A stretch of 64,000 nucleotides of DNA, taken from Sphingobacteriia bacterium. Lineage in GTDB: Bacteria; Pseudomonadota; Alphaproteobacteria; Rickettsiales; 33-17. Position 1 is the stretch's first letter. Each line of letters begins with the position of its first letter. Shown here piece after piece: positions 18,066 through 26,707 of the stretch. The stretch covers positions 620,001 to 684,000 of the forward strand of contig JAFKLR010000003.1 in the NCBI GenBank assembly GCA_017304685.1. The letters are read 5' to 3'. The position numbers and the translations under genes are program-made. The notes under the pieces were generated by a model, which saw only the letters and a list, made by a program, of their open reading frames with translations, had not been told where the DNA came from and made no database searches.

Positions 18066-18395
18066 ATAATACAAATTAATTAATATTTTAACCTTTTAGA
18101 AATATTATTATATATTCTGGTTAAAAAGTAAACATTTTTACTAATTTAATTGATTAAAATTCAAAGAAATCTTGTTTTTTTATTTATAACTATTAATGTA
18201 AAACTTTAATTATATCTCTAATTTTCCTAAAGACTCGAAAGAATTGCTTTTAAAGAATAAAACGATTTAACCTACAATATAAATAACTTAAAAATGTTAA
18301 ATACTTTATTTAATCTTTACTTAAAATTTACTTTTTTAAAATTAACTTACTTTTATTTGAGAAATTAAAAGATATAAGTTTATAAATTAATAAAG
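18066..18395. other. non-coding divergent intergenic region
   Basis: About 330 nt between the divergent tpsA and ankyrin genes. It is very A+T-rich with no convincing gene. An 8-bp inverted repeat TTTTAACC / GGTTAAAA (18086-18093 and 18119-18126) lies just upstream of tpsA and could be an operator or chance. No clear -35/-10 pair was found. Confidence 0.4.
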
Positions 18396-19229
18396 GTGCA
18401 TTATAGTCAAATAAATTTTTTAAATGGATTAAGACATATGAAGTGGGTATTTCTAGGTAATATTTTAAATGCAACTGGTTTAAGTATTTTTAATTTTTCA
18501 AAATATAAAAGTCAAAATAGCGTAAGCAGGTTTAAAACAAACTTATTTAGTACTCACAATTACACTAATATGCATTTTAAGGCTAATGTTATTAGTAAAA
18601 ATAATATAAAAGAATTCTCTACAAAAAGAATCTCTACTAATAAAAAAGGGCTTATTAGTAAGGATTTTCTATTATTACGTAAAGAAAATGAAGAATTAAC
18701 CAATCAAATAGCTAATTTACCTCTGTCTACTCAAATGCAATCTTATTTAAAAATTGATAATAAAACCTTACAAACAATTTTTTATTGTTTTATAAAGCAT
18801 AATAAATATCAAAATATAAAGGCTTTACTGGATATAAATGCAAATATTATTAATCTTCAAGATGAAAATGGTAATTCAGCTTTACATTATGCTGTCTTAA
18901 GTAAGAATACAAAAATAGTAAAATTGCTAATGGATAAAGGAGCTAATTTAAACCTATTAAATTTTGAAGGCTATTCGCCAATTCATCTAGCAGTAGAAAA
19001 ATCTTTATTTTCGATATTAGAATTACTTTTTTGTTATAGTTTTGATAGAAATAAAATAGAAAAAACGATTAATCTTTTAGATATAGCTCAAAATTTTCAT
19101 ATCAGAGAATTAATTTATACTAAATTTAAAAAAGGGTTAAGCGACCAAAAGCAATATTTAAATAATTTTAAATGTCAAAGAGAGATTTATAATTTAAACT
19201 TGGAAAAAATCCATCTACGTTTTAGATGA
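18396..19229 (+). CDS. ankyrin-repeat protein
   Basis: A 277-residue protein starting at GTG (18396) or at ATG 18438; neither has a strong ribosome site (AAGG precedes the GTG). Two canonical ankyrin repeats occupy about residues 145-215: DENGNSALHYAVLSKNTKIVKLLMDKGANL and FEGYSPIHLAVEKSLFSILELL. The rest is basic and unrecognised. Ankyrin proteins bind other proteins and in intracellular bacteria are often secreted effectors, but nothing in this sequence proves secretion. The gene ends at a terminator hairpin facing rpoZ. Confidence 0.75.
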   Translation: MHYSQINFLNGLRHMKWVFLGNILNATGLSIFNFSKYKSQNSVSRFKTNLFSTHNYTNMHFKANVISKNNIKEFSTKRISTNKKGLISKDFLLLRKENEELTNQIANLPLSTQMQSYLKIDNKTLQTIFYCFIKHNKYQNIKALLDINANIINLQDENGNSALHYAVLSKNTKIVKLLMDKGANLNLLNFEGYSPIHLAVEKSLFSILELLFCYSFDRNKIEKTINLLDIAQNFHIRELIYTKFKKGLSDQKQYLNNFKCQREIYNLNLEKIHLRFR

Positions 19230-19238
19230 AGATAAATA

Positions 19239-19275
19239 AAAAAGGGTTCATACTAAATTAATAAGAACCCTTTTT
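19239..19275. terminator. bidirectional rho-independent terminator
   Basis: An 11-bp stem (AAAAAGGGTTC / GAACCCTTTTT) with a 15-nt loop lies between the convergent ankyrin and rpoZ genes. A- and T-runs on the two arms serve both directions. Confidence 0.88.
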
Positions 19276-19298
19276 ATAAATATTTTTTTTATTTTCTT

Positions 19299-19694
19299 TT
19301 AATCATCTACATCAAGATTATCATCATCGAACGTAACATCTGAATCTAAATCGCCTTCTTCAACAATTTGCTCCATGTCTTCAGCAAGTTCTTCACTGAG
19401 ACTTTCCATCATTTGTAAAGCTTCTTCATCGTTATCATCAACCTCATCATCATTAATAAGGTCTCTTTGTAAGCGTTTTTGGAATGATTGAACTGCCATT
19501 TCTTTTAAAGATTCAACTTCAATAACTTTGTCACCAATTTCTCTAAGAGCTACTACAGCGTTTTTATCATTGTCTCTTTCAACAAGAATTTGTGAGCCAG
19601 AAGTAATTGCTTTAGCTCTTTGTGCCGCTAAAACTACTAGTTCAAATCTATTATCAACTACTTCCGCGCAATCTTCTACAGTAATACGTGCCAT
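19299..19694 (-). CDS. rpoZ: DNA-directed RNA polymerase omega subunit
   Basis: The N terminus MARITVEDC followed by [14 protein letters not shown] is the omega signature; the subunit binds beta-prime and promotes polymerase assembly. The core ends near residue 75. The remaining ~55 residues form a highly acidic Asp/Glu tail (ending [10 protein letters not shown]); long acidic tails occur in alphaproteobacterial omegas. Total 131 residues. The ATG at 19694 is preceded by GAGGG at a good distance. No spoT/rel gene, a common neighbour elsewhere, follows it here. Confidence 0.92.
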   Translation of the reverse strand: MARITVEDCAEVVDNRFELVVLAAQRAKAITSGSQILVERDNDKNAVVALREIGDKVIEVESLKEMAVQSFQKRLQRDLINDDEVDDNDEEALQMMESLSEELAEDMEQIVEEGDLDSDVTFDDDNLDVDD

Positions 19695-19990
19695 ATTTTC
19701 CCTCTTGTATATATTTCAGGCTGAATTATACCCATTATTTATAAAATATGCAAAATAATTTTAACTAGTCTAGATTTATTTATTAATATGTGTTAAAGTA
19801 CGCCACAAATTATTTAAATTATTCCTTTATAAAGCTGAAATATTTTATTTAAATTGTTGTAAAATAAAAGAATGGTAAAGTGTAAACGAGTTTATTTTTA
19901 GATTTACTAAACGAAGATGGATAAGTATAATACTTTTAAAAACTTATAATATCTTAATATATAAGAATTAATTACTTAATGAGATAAAAA

Positions 19991-20548
19991 ATGCATCCAG
20001 AGATTTTTGATAACTCTTTTCCAGCGTTAGATTTAGATACTAAATATATTTTAAGAGAAGTTAACATTGAAGCTGATGCAGGTGAATATTTCATTTATAT
20101 GAACCATCCTGAAGTTGCAAAATATCTTGCAGAAGAAGATATTCCTCGTTCAATTGAGCATGCAAAACATGAACTTAAATATTGGTATTCCCTTTTTACA
20201 GGTAAATATAGTATTTATTGGGCTATTGCAGTTAGAGAAAATGATCAGATAATTGGTACATGCGGTTTTAATAACTGGAATTACAGACATGATAGAGCAG
20301 AAATAAGTGTAGATATTAATCCTGATTTTTGGAATCAGGGAATTGGGACAAGATGCGTAAAACTTTTAAACGAATTTGCTTTTAGTCAAATGAAAGTTAA
20401 ACGTATCCAAGCGACTATTGCAAAAGATAATCATCGCTCAATGCGTGTTTTTATGAAAAACCACTATCAAAAAGAAGGTTTACTTAAAAAATACGCTAAA
20501 CTTCAAGGCGAGCAAAAAGATTTCTTTATGTTTTCAATGACGAAATAG
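19991..20548 (+). CDS. GNAT-family N-acetyltransferase (RimJ/RimL type)
   Basis: A 185-residue protein matching the RimJ/RimL branch of the GNAT fold: an N-terminal LREVNIEADAGEYFIYMNHPEVAKYL region, the central IIGTCGFNNWNY strand, motif A (INPDFWNQGIGTRCVKLL, the acetyl-CoA pyrophosphate loop Q-G-I-G-T) and motif B (KRIQATIAKDNHRSMRVFMKN). Relatives acetylate ribosomal-protein N termini, amino acids or antibiotics; the substrate here is unknown. GAGAT precedes the ATG. It stands alone, convergent with the next gene, with only a couple of bases between the stop codons. Confidence 0.85.
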   Translation: MHPEIFDNSFPALDLDTKYILREVNIEADAGEYFIYMNHPEVAKYLAEEDIPRSIEHAKHELKYWYSLFTGKYSIYWAIAVRENDQIIGTCGFNNWNYRHDRAEISVDINPDFWNQGIGTRCVKLLNEFAFSQMKVKRIQATIAKDNHRSMRVFMKNHYQKEGLLKKYAKLQGEQKDFFMFSMTK

Positions 20549-20550
20549 AT

Positions 20551-21039
20551 TTATTTTATTCTTTGATATTTAGTTGGCTCATCTTCACCAGTAATATCAA
20601 CGATTTCTCTATTTGTTTTATTATTGTTATCTTGTCTTCTAGTGTATTTACGTTTATTTCTAATAGGTAATGGAATATTTAATTCTTCTTCTTTTATTCT
20701 AAAATTATTACTTTCACTATTCTCTAGCTCTTTTCTCATTGTTTTAATGGTTTCTAAATTATTTATACTTTGTGCTAATAATTGTTTAAGTTGTTCATTA
20801 GCTTGTCTATAAGAATCCTGTAAACTAATTATTAAATCTTTGCGTTTTAATGATTCTTCTTTTTGCTTTTCTTCATATTTTTTTGAAAGTTCTTTTGAAA
20901 TAAAGTCGATTAAATTACTTTCGTGCGCAGGTAAACCTGGAAATAAATCTTCAATATTTAAAGAAATTGGATAATAATCATCATTATTATTTTTACTAGA
21001 ATTTTCTTCAAGCTCTAAATCTTTTTTAATTAAACTCAT
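20551..21039 (-). CDS. hypothetical coiled-coil protein with basic C-terminal patch
   Basis: Unrecognised, 162 residues, no membrane segment or signal peptide. Residues ~45-110 are predicted coiled coil by composition (long Lys/Glu/Gln/Leu helix). A basic patch RNKRKYTRRQ near residue 128 resembles a monopartite nuclear localisation or nucleic-acid-binding signal, followed by an acidic end. The N-terminal part is acidic and Asn-rich. A DNA/RNA-binding protein or a host-directed factor are both possible. Confidence 0.6.
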   Translation of the reverse strand: MSLIKKDLELEENSSKNNNDDYYPISLNIEDLFPGLPAHESNLIDFISKELSKKYEEKQKEESLKRKDLIISLQDSYRQANEQLKQLLAQSINNLETIKTMRKELENSESNNFRIKEEELNIPLPIRNKRKYTRRQDNNNKTNREIVDITGEDEPTKYQRIK

Positions 21040-21104
21040 AAAAATTACATAAAAAAATTATATATAAGAAAAGTATAAATAAATTTTAATAAAGGAAAAT
21101 ACTT

Positions 21105-22169
21105 TTATTTATATGTAAGTTGTCGAAGGTAATAATCCATTAAGGTTAACGCAAGCATTGATTCAACTACTACAACTGCCCTTATGGCCACACAAGGGTC
21201 ATGACGACCTTTTACTAAAATTTCAGTTTCATTATATTGTGTATCAATTGTTTGCTGAATTTTAGGAATAGAGCTTGTAGGTTTAAAGGTAACGGTTACA
21301 TCAATGGTATCACCATTACTAATTCCACCTAAAATACCGCCTGCGTTATTTGTAATAAAGTTTGGTTTACCATTTTGAATTGAAAGTTGATCATTATGTT
21401 CACTACCTTTCATTAAACTTGCATTAACACCACTACCTATTTCAATAGCTTTAGCTGCTGGAATGCTTATCATTGCTTTAGCAATTTCTGCATCAAGTTT
21501 ATCAAAAACGGGCTCTCCTAATCCTATTGGAACTCCAGTTGCAACCACCCTGACCTTTCCACCAATTGAGTCACAATTTTTTCTAGTATTTTCTATTAAT
21601 TCCAACCACTTAATAGTAATACTTTCATCTGAAGTAAAAAAATTATAATTAAAATACTGATTTGTATAAAATTCTTGTGATTTTAAATCTCCAATTTGAA
21701 TAAGCTCAGCGTGAATATTTATACCTCTTTGCTTAAGGAAAAGCCTTGCCACACTTCCTGACGCTACACGCATAGCTGTTTCTCTAGCACTAGCTCTTCC
21801 CCCTCCATTATAATCATATATTCCGTATTTATGAAAATAAGTAAAATCTGCATGTCCTGGTCGAAAAATACTTTCTAAGTTATTGTAATCTTTAGATTTT
21901 TTATCATGATTTTCAATAATCATTGTTAAAGGGGCGCCAGTCGTTTGACCTTTAAAAACCCCTGAAACAATTTTAACTTTATCTTCTTCCTTTCTTTGAC
22001 TTGTAAGCTTGTTCCTACCTGGTTTGCGTAAATCAAGGAAATATTGAATATCTTCTTCATTAATAGTGAATTTTGGAGGAACACCATCAATAACGCAACC
22101 AATTATTTCACCATGGCTTTCACCAAAACTTGTTACCTTAAAATATTTTCCAAATGTATTTCCAGTCAT
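21105..22169 (-). CDS. aroC: chorismate synthase
   Basis: Chorismate synthase (354 residues, normal length) performs the last shikimate-pathway step, EPSP to chorismate, using reduced FMN. Signatures are the N-terminal FKVTSFGESHGEIIGCVIDG, RPGHADFTYFHKYG, the FMN/phosphate-binding GGGRASARETAMRVASGSVA and the C-terminal RHDPCVAIRAVVV. With the class II DAHP synthase at 40820 it shows that the pathway is at least partly kept. The ATG at 22169 lacks a strong Shine-Dalgarno. An unknown coiled-coil gene follows it on the same strand. Confidence 0.95.
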   Translation of the reverse strand: MTGNTFGKYFKVTSFGESHGEIIGCVIDGVPPKFTINEEDIQYFLDLRKPGRNKLTSQRKEEDKVKIVSGVFKGQTTGAPLTMIIENHDKKSKDYNNLESIFRPGHADFTYFHKYGIYDYNGGGRASARETAMRVASGSVARLFLKQRGINIHAELIQIGDLKSQEFYTNQYFNYNFFTSDESITIKWLELIENTRKNCDSIGGKVRVVATGVPIGLGEPVFDKLDAEIAKAMISIPAAKAIEIGSGVNASLMKGSEHNDQLSIQNGKPNFITNNAGGILGGISNGDTIDVTVTFKPTSSIPKIQQTIDTQYNETEILVKGRHDPCVAIRAVVVVESMLALTLMDYYLRQLTYK

Positions 22170-22319
22170 ATTATTATTTTTAAAATAATTTTAATAAATA
22201 TTATATAAGCATAATTTATTATAAAACAAATAATTAAAATATTATTAAAAATATATTAATTTACTTGTAATTTTTAACACAAGAGATTATAATGTACAAA
22301 AAATTATTGTAGGTAAAAA

Positions 22320-22460
22320 ATGAGTAAATTAAAAAATATTCAAAGTTTTTATGGGTTAAATTTTAAGGTTGATGATGAAAGCAAACAAATAAAAAGAATA
22401 TTTATTGGAAAAGATAAAGATGTAACCCTTGAAAATTTTAAACATTCATTAATACGTTAG
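22320..22460 (+). pseudogene. 5' fragment of a frameshifted gene (N-terminal part of J-like protein)
   Basis: The ATG at 22320, preceded by AGG, opens a 46-codon frame ending at TAG 22458-22460. The frame of the downstream long ORF is open from 22442, just after a TAA, so the two overlap by 15 nt. Adding one A to the AAA run at 22440-22442 would join them smoothly (...ENFK-TFINTLAES...). Read through, the joined product gains a segment GRIIKLISVHLHPDRLINI with the HPD tripeptide of J domains. The fragment is therefore probably the start of the gene at 22586-23884, broken by a one-base loss (or a sequencing error). Confidence 0.65.
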
Positions 22461-22585
22461 CAGAATCTTTTAACATTATTCCGGGAGAAAACCCTGATTA
22501 TGGGAGAATAATTAAGCTAATTAGCGTTCATTTACACCCTGATCGCCTTATCAATATAAATTCACAATTTTACCAAACTTTAAAT

Positions 22586-23884
22586 TTGCCTCCTAAAAAT
22601 TTAACTAGTGAACAGATAAATATATTTCGTAATGAATTATTTAAAATTCTATTACCACTTAAAGGGTTAAGCGCTGAAACATTTGATCAAACAGCAGAAA
22701 TACTGGTATTGGAAGCGTTCGGTAAAGAATCTGTGCAACAAAAAACTATGAGAATGCTTCACTCAGTAATTGTTAAAATGAAAACTGATCCTAGTGTTGA
22801 TCCTTCTGAAGAGTTATTAAGTTTAATAACTGATTTATTTAAATTATATGGTGGAAAGAAAATTAATCAAGAAGACAAGGATTATTTAGAAAAATATGTA
22901 AATAAAATCGCTAAAATACTTGAAGCAGATAGAAAGAAAAAAGCTCCTTCTAAATTATTTACTAATTTAGGCACTTTAATTTTTTCCTTAATACCTACAA
23001 TAGCATTTTCTCAAGGAATATATAAAATATTTTTGTCACAAGCTGCTAGACAAGAAATGTCGCTTAATAGTTTTAGAATTGGATATAGCTTCATAATTTT
23101 TAATGTTTTTAATAGCCTTTTTAAAAATCTTAGTGAATATATATTTGAATCTTCAAAAACAAACTTAAATATAGCAAAAGTTTTAGAAAATTATTTTAAA
23201 ACACTTATAAAAAAAGACGTCTCAAATGAGAGCTATACTGAGTTCCTTTATATGATGCAAGAAAACGCACCTTTTATAAATAAACAAGTAATGAAAGAAA
23301 TGGATATGATTGGTAAAAAAGGAAAAGGTCCTCATTTACATACTGAAACATATGCAAGGGCAAAAACCTTAAAAGAGCTTAAAGAAAAATATAAAAATAA
23401 TGAATTAGGTATTGATTATAATCTTTTAAAAGATGTTGTTATTCAGTCTGCAGTAATTTTGTTTGGTTTTTATACAAACGCTTTAACAGTTAACCGTAAA
23501 ATGAATAATATTATAAAAATACTAACCCCAATTATAGTATACGCGGTAAATAAAACGGTTAAAAATTTAGCCCATTATGATCAATTAGGCTTTTTTAATT
23601 ACGGTAGTGGAATGTCTCATGTTGATAATATAAATGAGGAAAAAGTTAACAAGTTTATTGAACCAAAAGCTCCTAATGCAGAACAAACTCCTGAACACGC
23701 ATTATTTAATAATTTAAGAAAACGCGCAGTATATGTTGGTCCTAGTTCAAATAATATCTTATGTTCTCAAGCTACTTTTAAGCAAAAACTTAAAATGATG
23801 ACTTTACCTGTATGTTATAGAACCAAAACCCAACAAGATGAAGCCTTTGTTTCTAATAATAAGAGCATTATCAAACCAAATTAA
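22586..23884 (+). CDS. hypothetical membrane protein, main part of a frameshifted J-like gene
   Basis: This 432-codon frame can formally start at TTG 22586, but no ribosome site precedes it. Its frame is open back to 22442, so the real start is probably the ATG at 22320 in the other frame (see the pseudogene entry). The intact protein would have about 520 residues: a J-domain-like N terminus with an HPD motif, a charged helical region, hydrophobic segments at about residues 125-145, 165-185 and 283-297 of this frame, and a polar C terminus. J domains stimulate Hsp70; the rest is unrecognised. It could be a decaying gene, or expressed through the TTG. Confidence 0.55.
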   Translation: MPPKNLTSEQINIFRNELFKILLPLKGLSAETFDQTAEILVLEAFGKESVQQKTMRMLHSVIVKMKTDPSVDPSEELLSLITDLFKLYGGKKINQEDKDYLEKYVNKIAKILEADRKKKAPSKLFTNLGTLIFSLIPTIAFSQGIYKIFLSQAARQEMSLNSFRIGYSFIIFNVFNSLFKNLSEYIFESSKTNLNIAKVLENYFKTLIKKDVSNESYTEFLYMMQENAPFINKQVMKEMDMIGKKGKGPHLHTETYARAKTLKELKEKYKNNELGIDYNLLKDVVIQSAVILFGFYTNALTVNRKMNNIIKILTPIIVYAVNKTVKNLAHYDQLGFFNYGSGMSHVDNINEEKVNKFIEPKAPNAEQTPEHALFNNLRKRAVYVGPSSNNILCSQATFKQKLKMMTLPVCYRTKTQQDEAFVSNNKSIIKPN

Positions 23885-23889
23885 TAGTA

Positions 23890-23932
23890 AATTTTAAACT
23901 AGGTAATTTATAAAATTGCCTAGTTTAAAATT
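23890..23932. terminator. long inverted repeat, possible terminator
   Basis: A 19-bp stem (arms 23890-23908 and 23914-23932, one G-U pair, 5-nt loop) directly follows the stop codon of the J-like gene. It lacks a clean T tract after the right arm, so it may be a terminator, an mRNA-stabilising hairpin or a protein-binding repeat. Confidence 0.55.
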
Positions 23933-24030
23933 AAAAATAAATTTCCCTTGCACTTCCCAAAACTTCATAGTAGCAATACGATAAATAATTAAAAGTTACT
24001 TTCTTTAAAGTTTAAGGGCTCTTACCTAAT

Positions 24031-24963
24031 ATGTATGGTTGGATAATATTTCAAAAGCTTATCGCTTTATACCTAAATATCTTTTTAGGCTTTATTTGTG
24101 CACGTTTTTTAAAAGTTGCAGCAAATGATATTGCAAAATTAATATTTTACTTAATTACTCCATTTGTAATATTTCAAGGGTTACTTAAAACAAATTTAGA
24201 CGAAAACATATTATTATTACCATTTTGTATATTTATTATATGTTGCATTCTTTGCGGCTTATTCTACTATATTGCTGGAAAATATTGGCGTAATACAGTA
24301 AGAAATATAGTGGCTTTTTCAGCAGGAACTGGAAATTCTGGTTTCTTAGGCTTGCCTATTGCTATTGGAATTACAAATAATAACGATTATTTAGTTGGAA
24401 CTTATATAACGGCAACCTTAGGGGTTAGTTTATACGAAAATACCTTAGGTTACTTTATTGCGGCGAAGGGAGAAAATACCGGTAAGGAATGTCTAAAAAG
24501 ATTAGTAAGATTACCGATTTTATATGCATTTGTTATTGGAACCATTGCAAATTTATATGGATTAAGAATAAATAGCTTACCTGCAAATATGCTTGAGTTT
24601 TTAAATTACATGCAAGGATGTTATGTGACGCTTGGAATTATTATTATTGGCATCGCTTTAGGGCAAGTAGAAAAGTTTTCAATAGATTATAAATTTTTAG
24701 GCGTAACATTCTTTGCAAAATTTATTTGCTGGCCAATGCTAATGACATTATTTATATTAATGGATAAGTCATTTTTTCATTTATATAATGAGGATATATA
24801 TGATTTACTCATGCTTATGTCTATTGTTCCACTTGCAACTAATACAGTTACTTTATCAATTTTATTTAAAGTACATCCAGAAAAAGCTGCAACAACTGTA
24901 CTTGCAGGAGCAATTTTCGCAATGTTTTATATGTCAATAATGATTAATTATGTTATCAAATAA
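24031..24963 (+). CDS. AEC-family permease (auxin efflux carrier / malonate-type transporter)
   Basis: A 310-residue integral membrane protein with about ten hydrophobic segments. AEC landmarks are the N-terminal GFICARFLKVAANDIAKLIFYLITP segment, the central FSAGTGNSGFLGLPIAIG (family pattern N.G.lGlPl) and the C-terminal half with PLATNTVTLSILFKVHPEKAATTVLAG. AEC proteins move small organic acids or related solutes; the substrate cannot be told from sequence. Its last 14 nt overlap the start of the RfbD-like gene, so the two are probably co-transcribed. Confidence 0.85.
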   Translation: MYGWIIFQKLIALYLNIFLGFICARFLKVAANDIAKLIFYLITPFVIFQGLLKTNLDENILLLPFCIFIICCILCGLFYYIAGKYWRNTVRNIVAFSAGTGNSGFLGLPIAIGITNNNDYLVGTYITATLGVSLYENTLGYFIAAKGENTGKECLKRLVRLPILYAFVIGTIANLYGLRINSLPANMLEFLNYMQGCYVTLGIIIIGIALGQVEKFSIDYKFLGVTFFAKFICWPMLMTLFILMDKSFFHLYNEDIYDLLMLMSIVPLATNTVTLSILFKVHPEKAATTVLAGAIFAMFYMSIMINYVIK

Positions 24964-25831
24964 TAATACTATAGTTTTAGGAAAAAACGGTAATCTTGCT
25001 AAAAGCTTACAAGCTTTAAACGGCAATTTTACTTATATAGGTCATGATCAAATTAATTTATTGGATATAAATAATATTCAAAAAAATCTGTCCATTTATA
25101 ATCCAAAAATAATTATAAATACTTCTGCTTTTAGGAAAGTTGACCTTGCTGAAACTTGTAAGGAAGAAGCAAATGTTTTAAATCATTTAGCAGTCAAAGA
25201 AATAGCAAAATATTGCGAAGAAAATGATGCTACTCTTATTCATATTTCAACTGATTATGTATTTGATGGTAAGAGCCAGATACCATACGTGGAGACTGAT
25301 CCAGTAAATCCTATTAATATTTATGGTATATCTAAACTAAAAGGTGAAGAAGCTATTCAAAATAATTTGAAGAAACACATTATAATTAGATCTAGTTGGT
25401 TTTTTAATGCAATACAAGGATGCCAGAATTATTTCTTTTTAATGTTAAACTTTATGAAGAAAGATAAAGAATTTAAAGCTATTAATGACCAACTCGGGAA
25501 TCCAACATATACTCCTGAACTTGCTAAAGCAATTTGTAAAATAATTAATAAGCTTGATAATTATGGGATTTATCATTATAGTGGTAAAGATTATGTTACA
25601 TGGCTTGAGGTAGCTAATAAAATTCATGAATTTGCTATAAAAAATAATGTAGAGCTAAAATGTAATAAAATAATACCAATTTCCACAAAAGACATGAATC
25701 AGACTGCTATAAGGCCTTTATTTACCGCATTAAATTGTTCAAAAATTGAACAAGATTATGAAATTCAAACCGTACCCTTTACTAATTCATTAAATGAATG
25801 TTTTAAAAAATACATTACGGAGAATGTATGA
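24950..25831 (+). CDS. rfbD: dTDP-4-dehydrorhamnose reductase-like protein (RmlD/RfbD family)
   Basis: An extended-SDR protein of 293 residues. It has a Rossmann start (IVLGKNGNLAKSL, family G..GQLG), INTSAFRKVDLAE, the catalytic region LIHISTDYVFDGKSQIPYVE, the Y-x3-K pair in NIYGISKLKGEEAI, and RSSWFF. RmlD reduces dTDP-4-keto-L-rhamnose to dTDP-L-rhamnose for surface polysaccharides. The first-loop glutamine of the usual GQLG is Asn here. RmlA/B/C are not in the window, so supply of the substrate is unproven. It overlaps the preceding permease by 14 nt and the following glycosyltransferase by 4 nt (ATGA), which suggests tight translational coupling. Confidence 0.82.
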   Translation: MLSNNNTIVLGKNGNLAKSLQALNGNFTYIGHDQINLLDINNIQKNLSIYNPKIIINTSAFRKVDLAETCKEEANVLNHLAVKEIAKYCEENDATLIHISTDYVFDGKSQIPYVETDPVNPINIYGISKLKGEEAIQNNLKKHIIIRSSWFFNAIQGCQNYFFLMLNFMKKDKEFKAINDQLGNPTYTPELAKAICKIINKLDNYGIYHYSGKDYVTWLEVANKIHEFAIKNNVELKCNKIIPISTKDMNQTAIRPLFTALNCSKIEQDYEIQTVPFTNSLNECFKKYITENV

Positions 25832-26616
25832 TAAGCGCAGTTACAATTACCTACCACACAGGTCCAATACTTATAGATTGTTTAAAAAATTTATCTGATA
25901 ACAAATATATAAGCGAGATAGTATTACTTAATAATGGTAATCCAGAAGGCTTTATTGAAACAGTCCCTGAAAAAGTTAATAGTGAAAAGTTAAAAATAAT
26001 TTCTGGTCATGGAAATATTGGTTTTAGTAAAGGATGTAATTTAGGTGCTAAACATGCAACAGGTGATTATATACTTATAGTTAACCCTGATTGTATTGTA
26101 AGACCAGATTTTGATTTTAAAGCTTTACTTGATGCTTTAGATGACCCTAAAATAATGATGTCAACTTGCAGAATTTTTAATAAAGATGGTACTGAGCAAA
26201 GAGGAAGCAGAAGAAATATATTAAATCCATATAATGTTTTTTATGGTTTTAACTTAAACAAATCCCCTATTCCTACTGATCCTTTTTACGTAGAAGCTAC
26301 ATCCGGAGCTTTTATGCTCTTTAAGAAAGAAGATTATAATATGCTTGGTGGTTTTGACGAAAATTATTACCTACATGTTGAAGACATGGATTTATGTATG
26401 AAAATCAAGCAAATAGGAGGAAAAATTAAATATTTTCCTAAAGTAACAATTATGCACGCATTAAGTACAAGCGATGCACCTAAAAAATTTATTGAACAAC
26501 ACAAGCTAAATGGTTTAATATATTATTATAATAAGTATTTTGGTAACAATTTATTAACGCCAATAGTTCTCTTTCTATTAAAAATTAGATTTTATTTAAG
26601 GTTTTCCATTAAGTAA
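25828..26616 (+). CDS. family 2 glycosyltransferase (WbbL-like, possible rhamnosyltransferase)
   Basis: A 262-residue GT-A glycosyltransferase. It has an N-terminal SAVTITYHTGPILIDCL, GHGNIGFSKGCNLGAKHATGDYILIVNPDC (the nucleotide-sugar region, NPD in place of DXD), ATSGAFMLFKKE and GGFDENYYLHVEDMDLCMKI (catalytic ED). This arrangement is typical of WbbL-type transferases that add rhamnose to lipid-linked sugars. The 4-nt overlap with an RmlD-like gene supports a dTDP-rhamnose donor. The C terminus is hydrophobic and basic (IRFYLRFSIK), consistent with membrane association. Probable role: O-antigen or other surface glycan. Confidence 0.85.
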   Translation: MISAVTITYHTGPILIDCLKNLSDNKYISEIVLLNNGNPEGFIETVPEKVNSEKLKIISGHGNIGFSKGCNLGAKHATGDYILIVNPDCIVRPDFDFKALLDALDDPKIMMSTCRIFNKDGTEQRGSRRNILNPYNVFYGFNLNKSPIPTDPFYVEATSGAFMLFKKEDYNMLGGFDENYYLHVEDMDLCMKIKQIGGKIKYFPKVTIMHALSTSDAPKKFIEQHKLNGLIYYYNKYFGNNLLTPIVLFLLKIRFYLRFSIK

Positions 26617-26629
26617 CCTTTAAAGGTTA
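26614..26629. repeat. perfect 16-bp palindrome
   Basis: TAACCTTTAAAGGTTA begins with the glycosyltransferase stop codon and lies about 80 nt upstream of the XRE regulator. It could be a short hairpin terminator (a few T's follow) or an operator for the adjacent regulator. Confidence 0.4.
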
Positions 26630-26707
26630 ATTTTCGTCTTGCAATTTATTAACAAACAGTATACAAAGATCAACACGTTATTAAACAAATTTAAACCATT
26701 ACTTTAA

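Noticed and set aside
18066..18395. Search for tRNA or small RNA genes in this and other intergenic gaps
   Set aside because: No T-loop (GGTTCRA-like) plus acceptor pairing was found in any gap; nothing could be supported.
22431..22450. TTTAAAC heptamer at the frameshift, resembling a -1 slippery site
   Set aside because: The zero-frame codons are TTT AAA C, not the T TTA AAC phase needed for tandem slippage, and I see no obvious downstream pseudoknot. A lost base is simpler.
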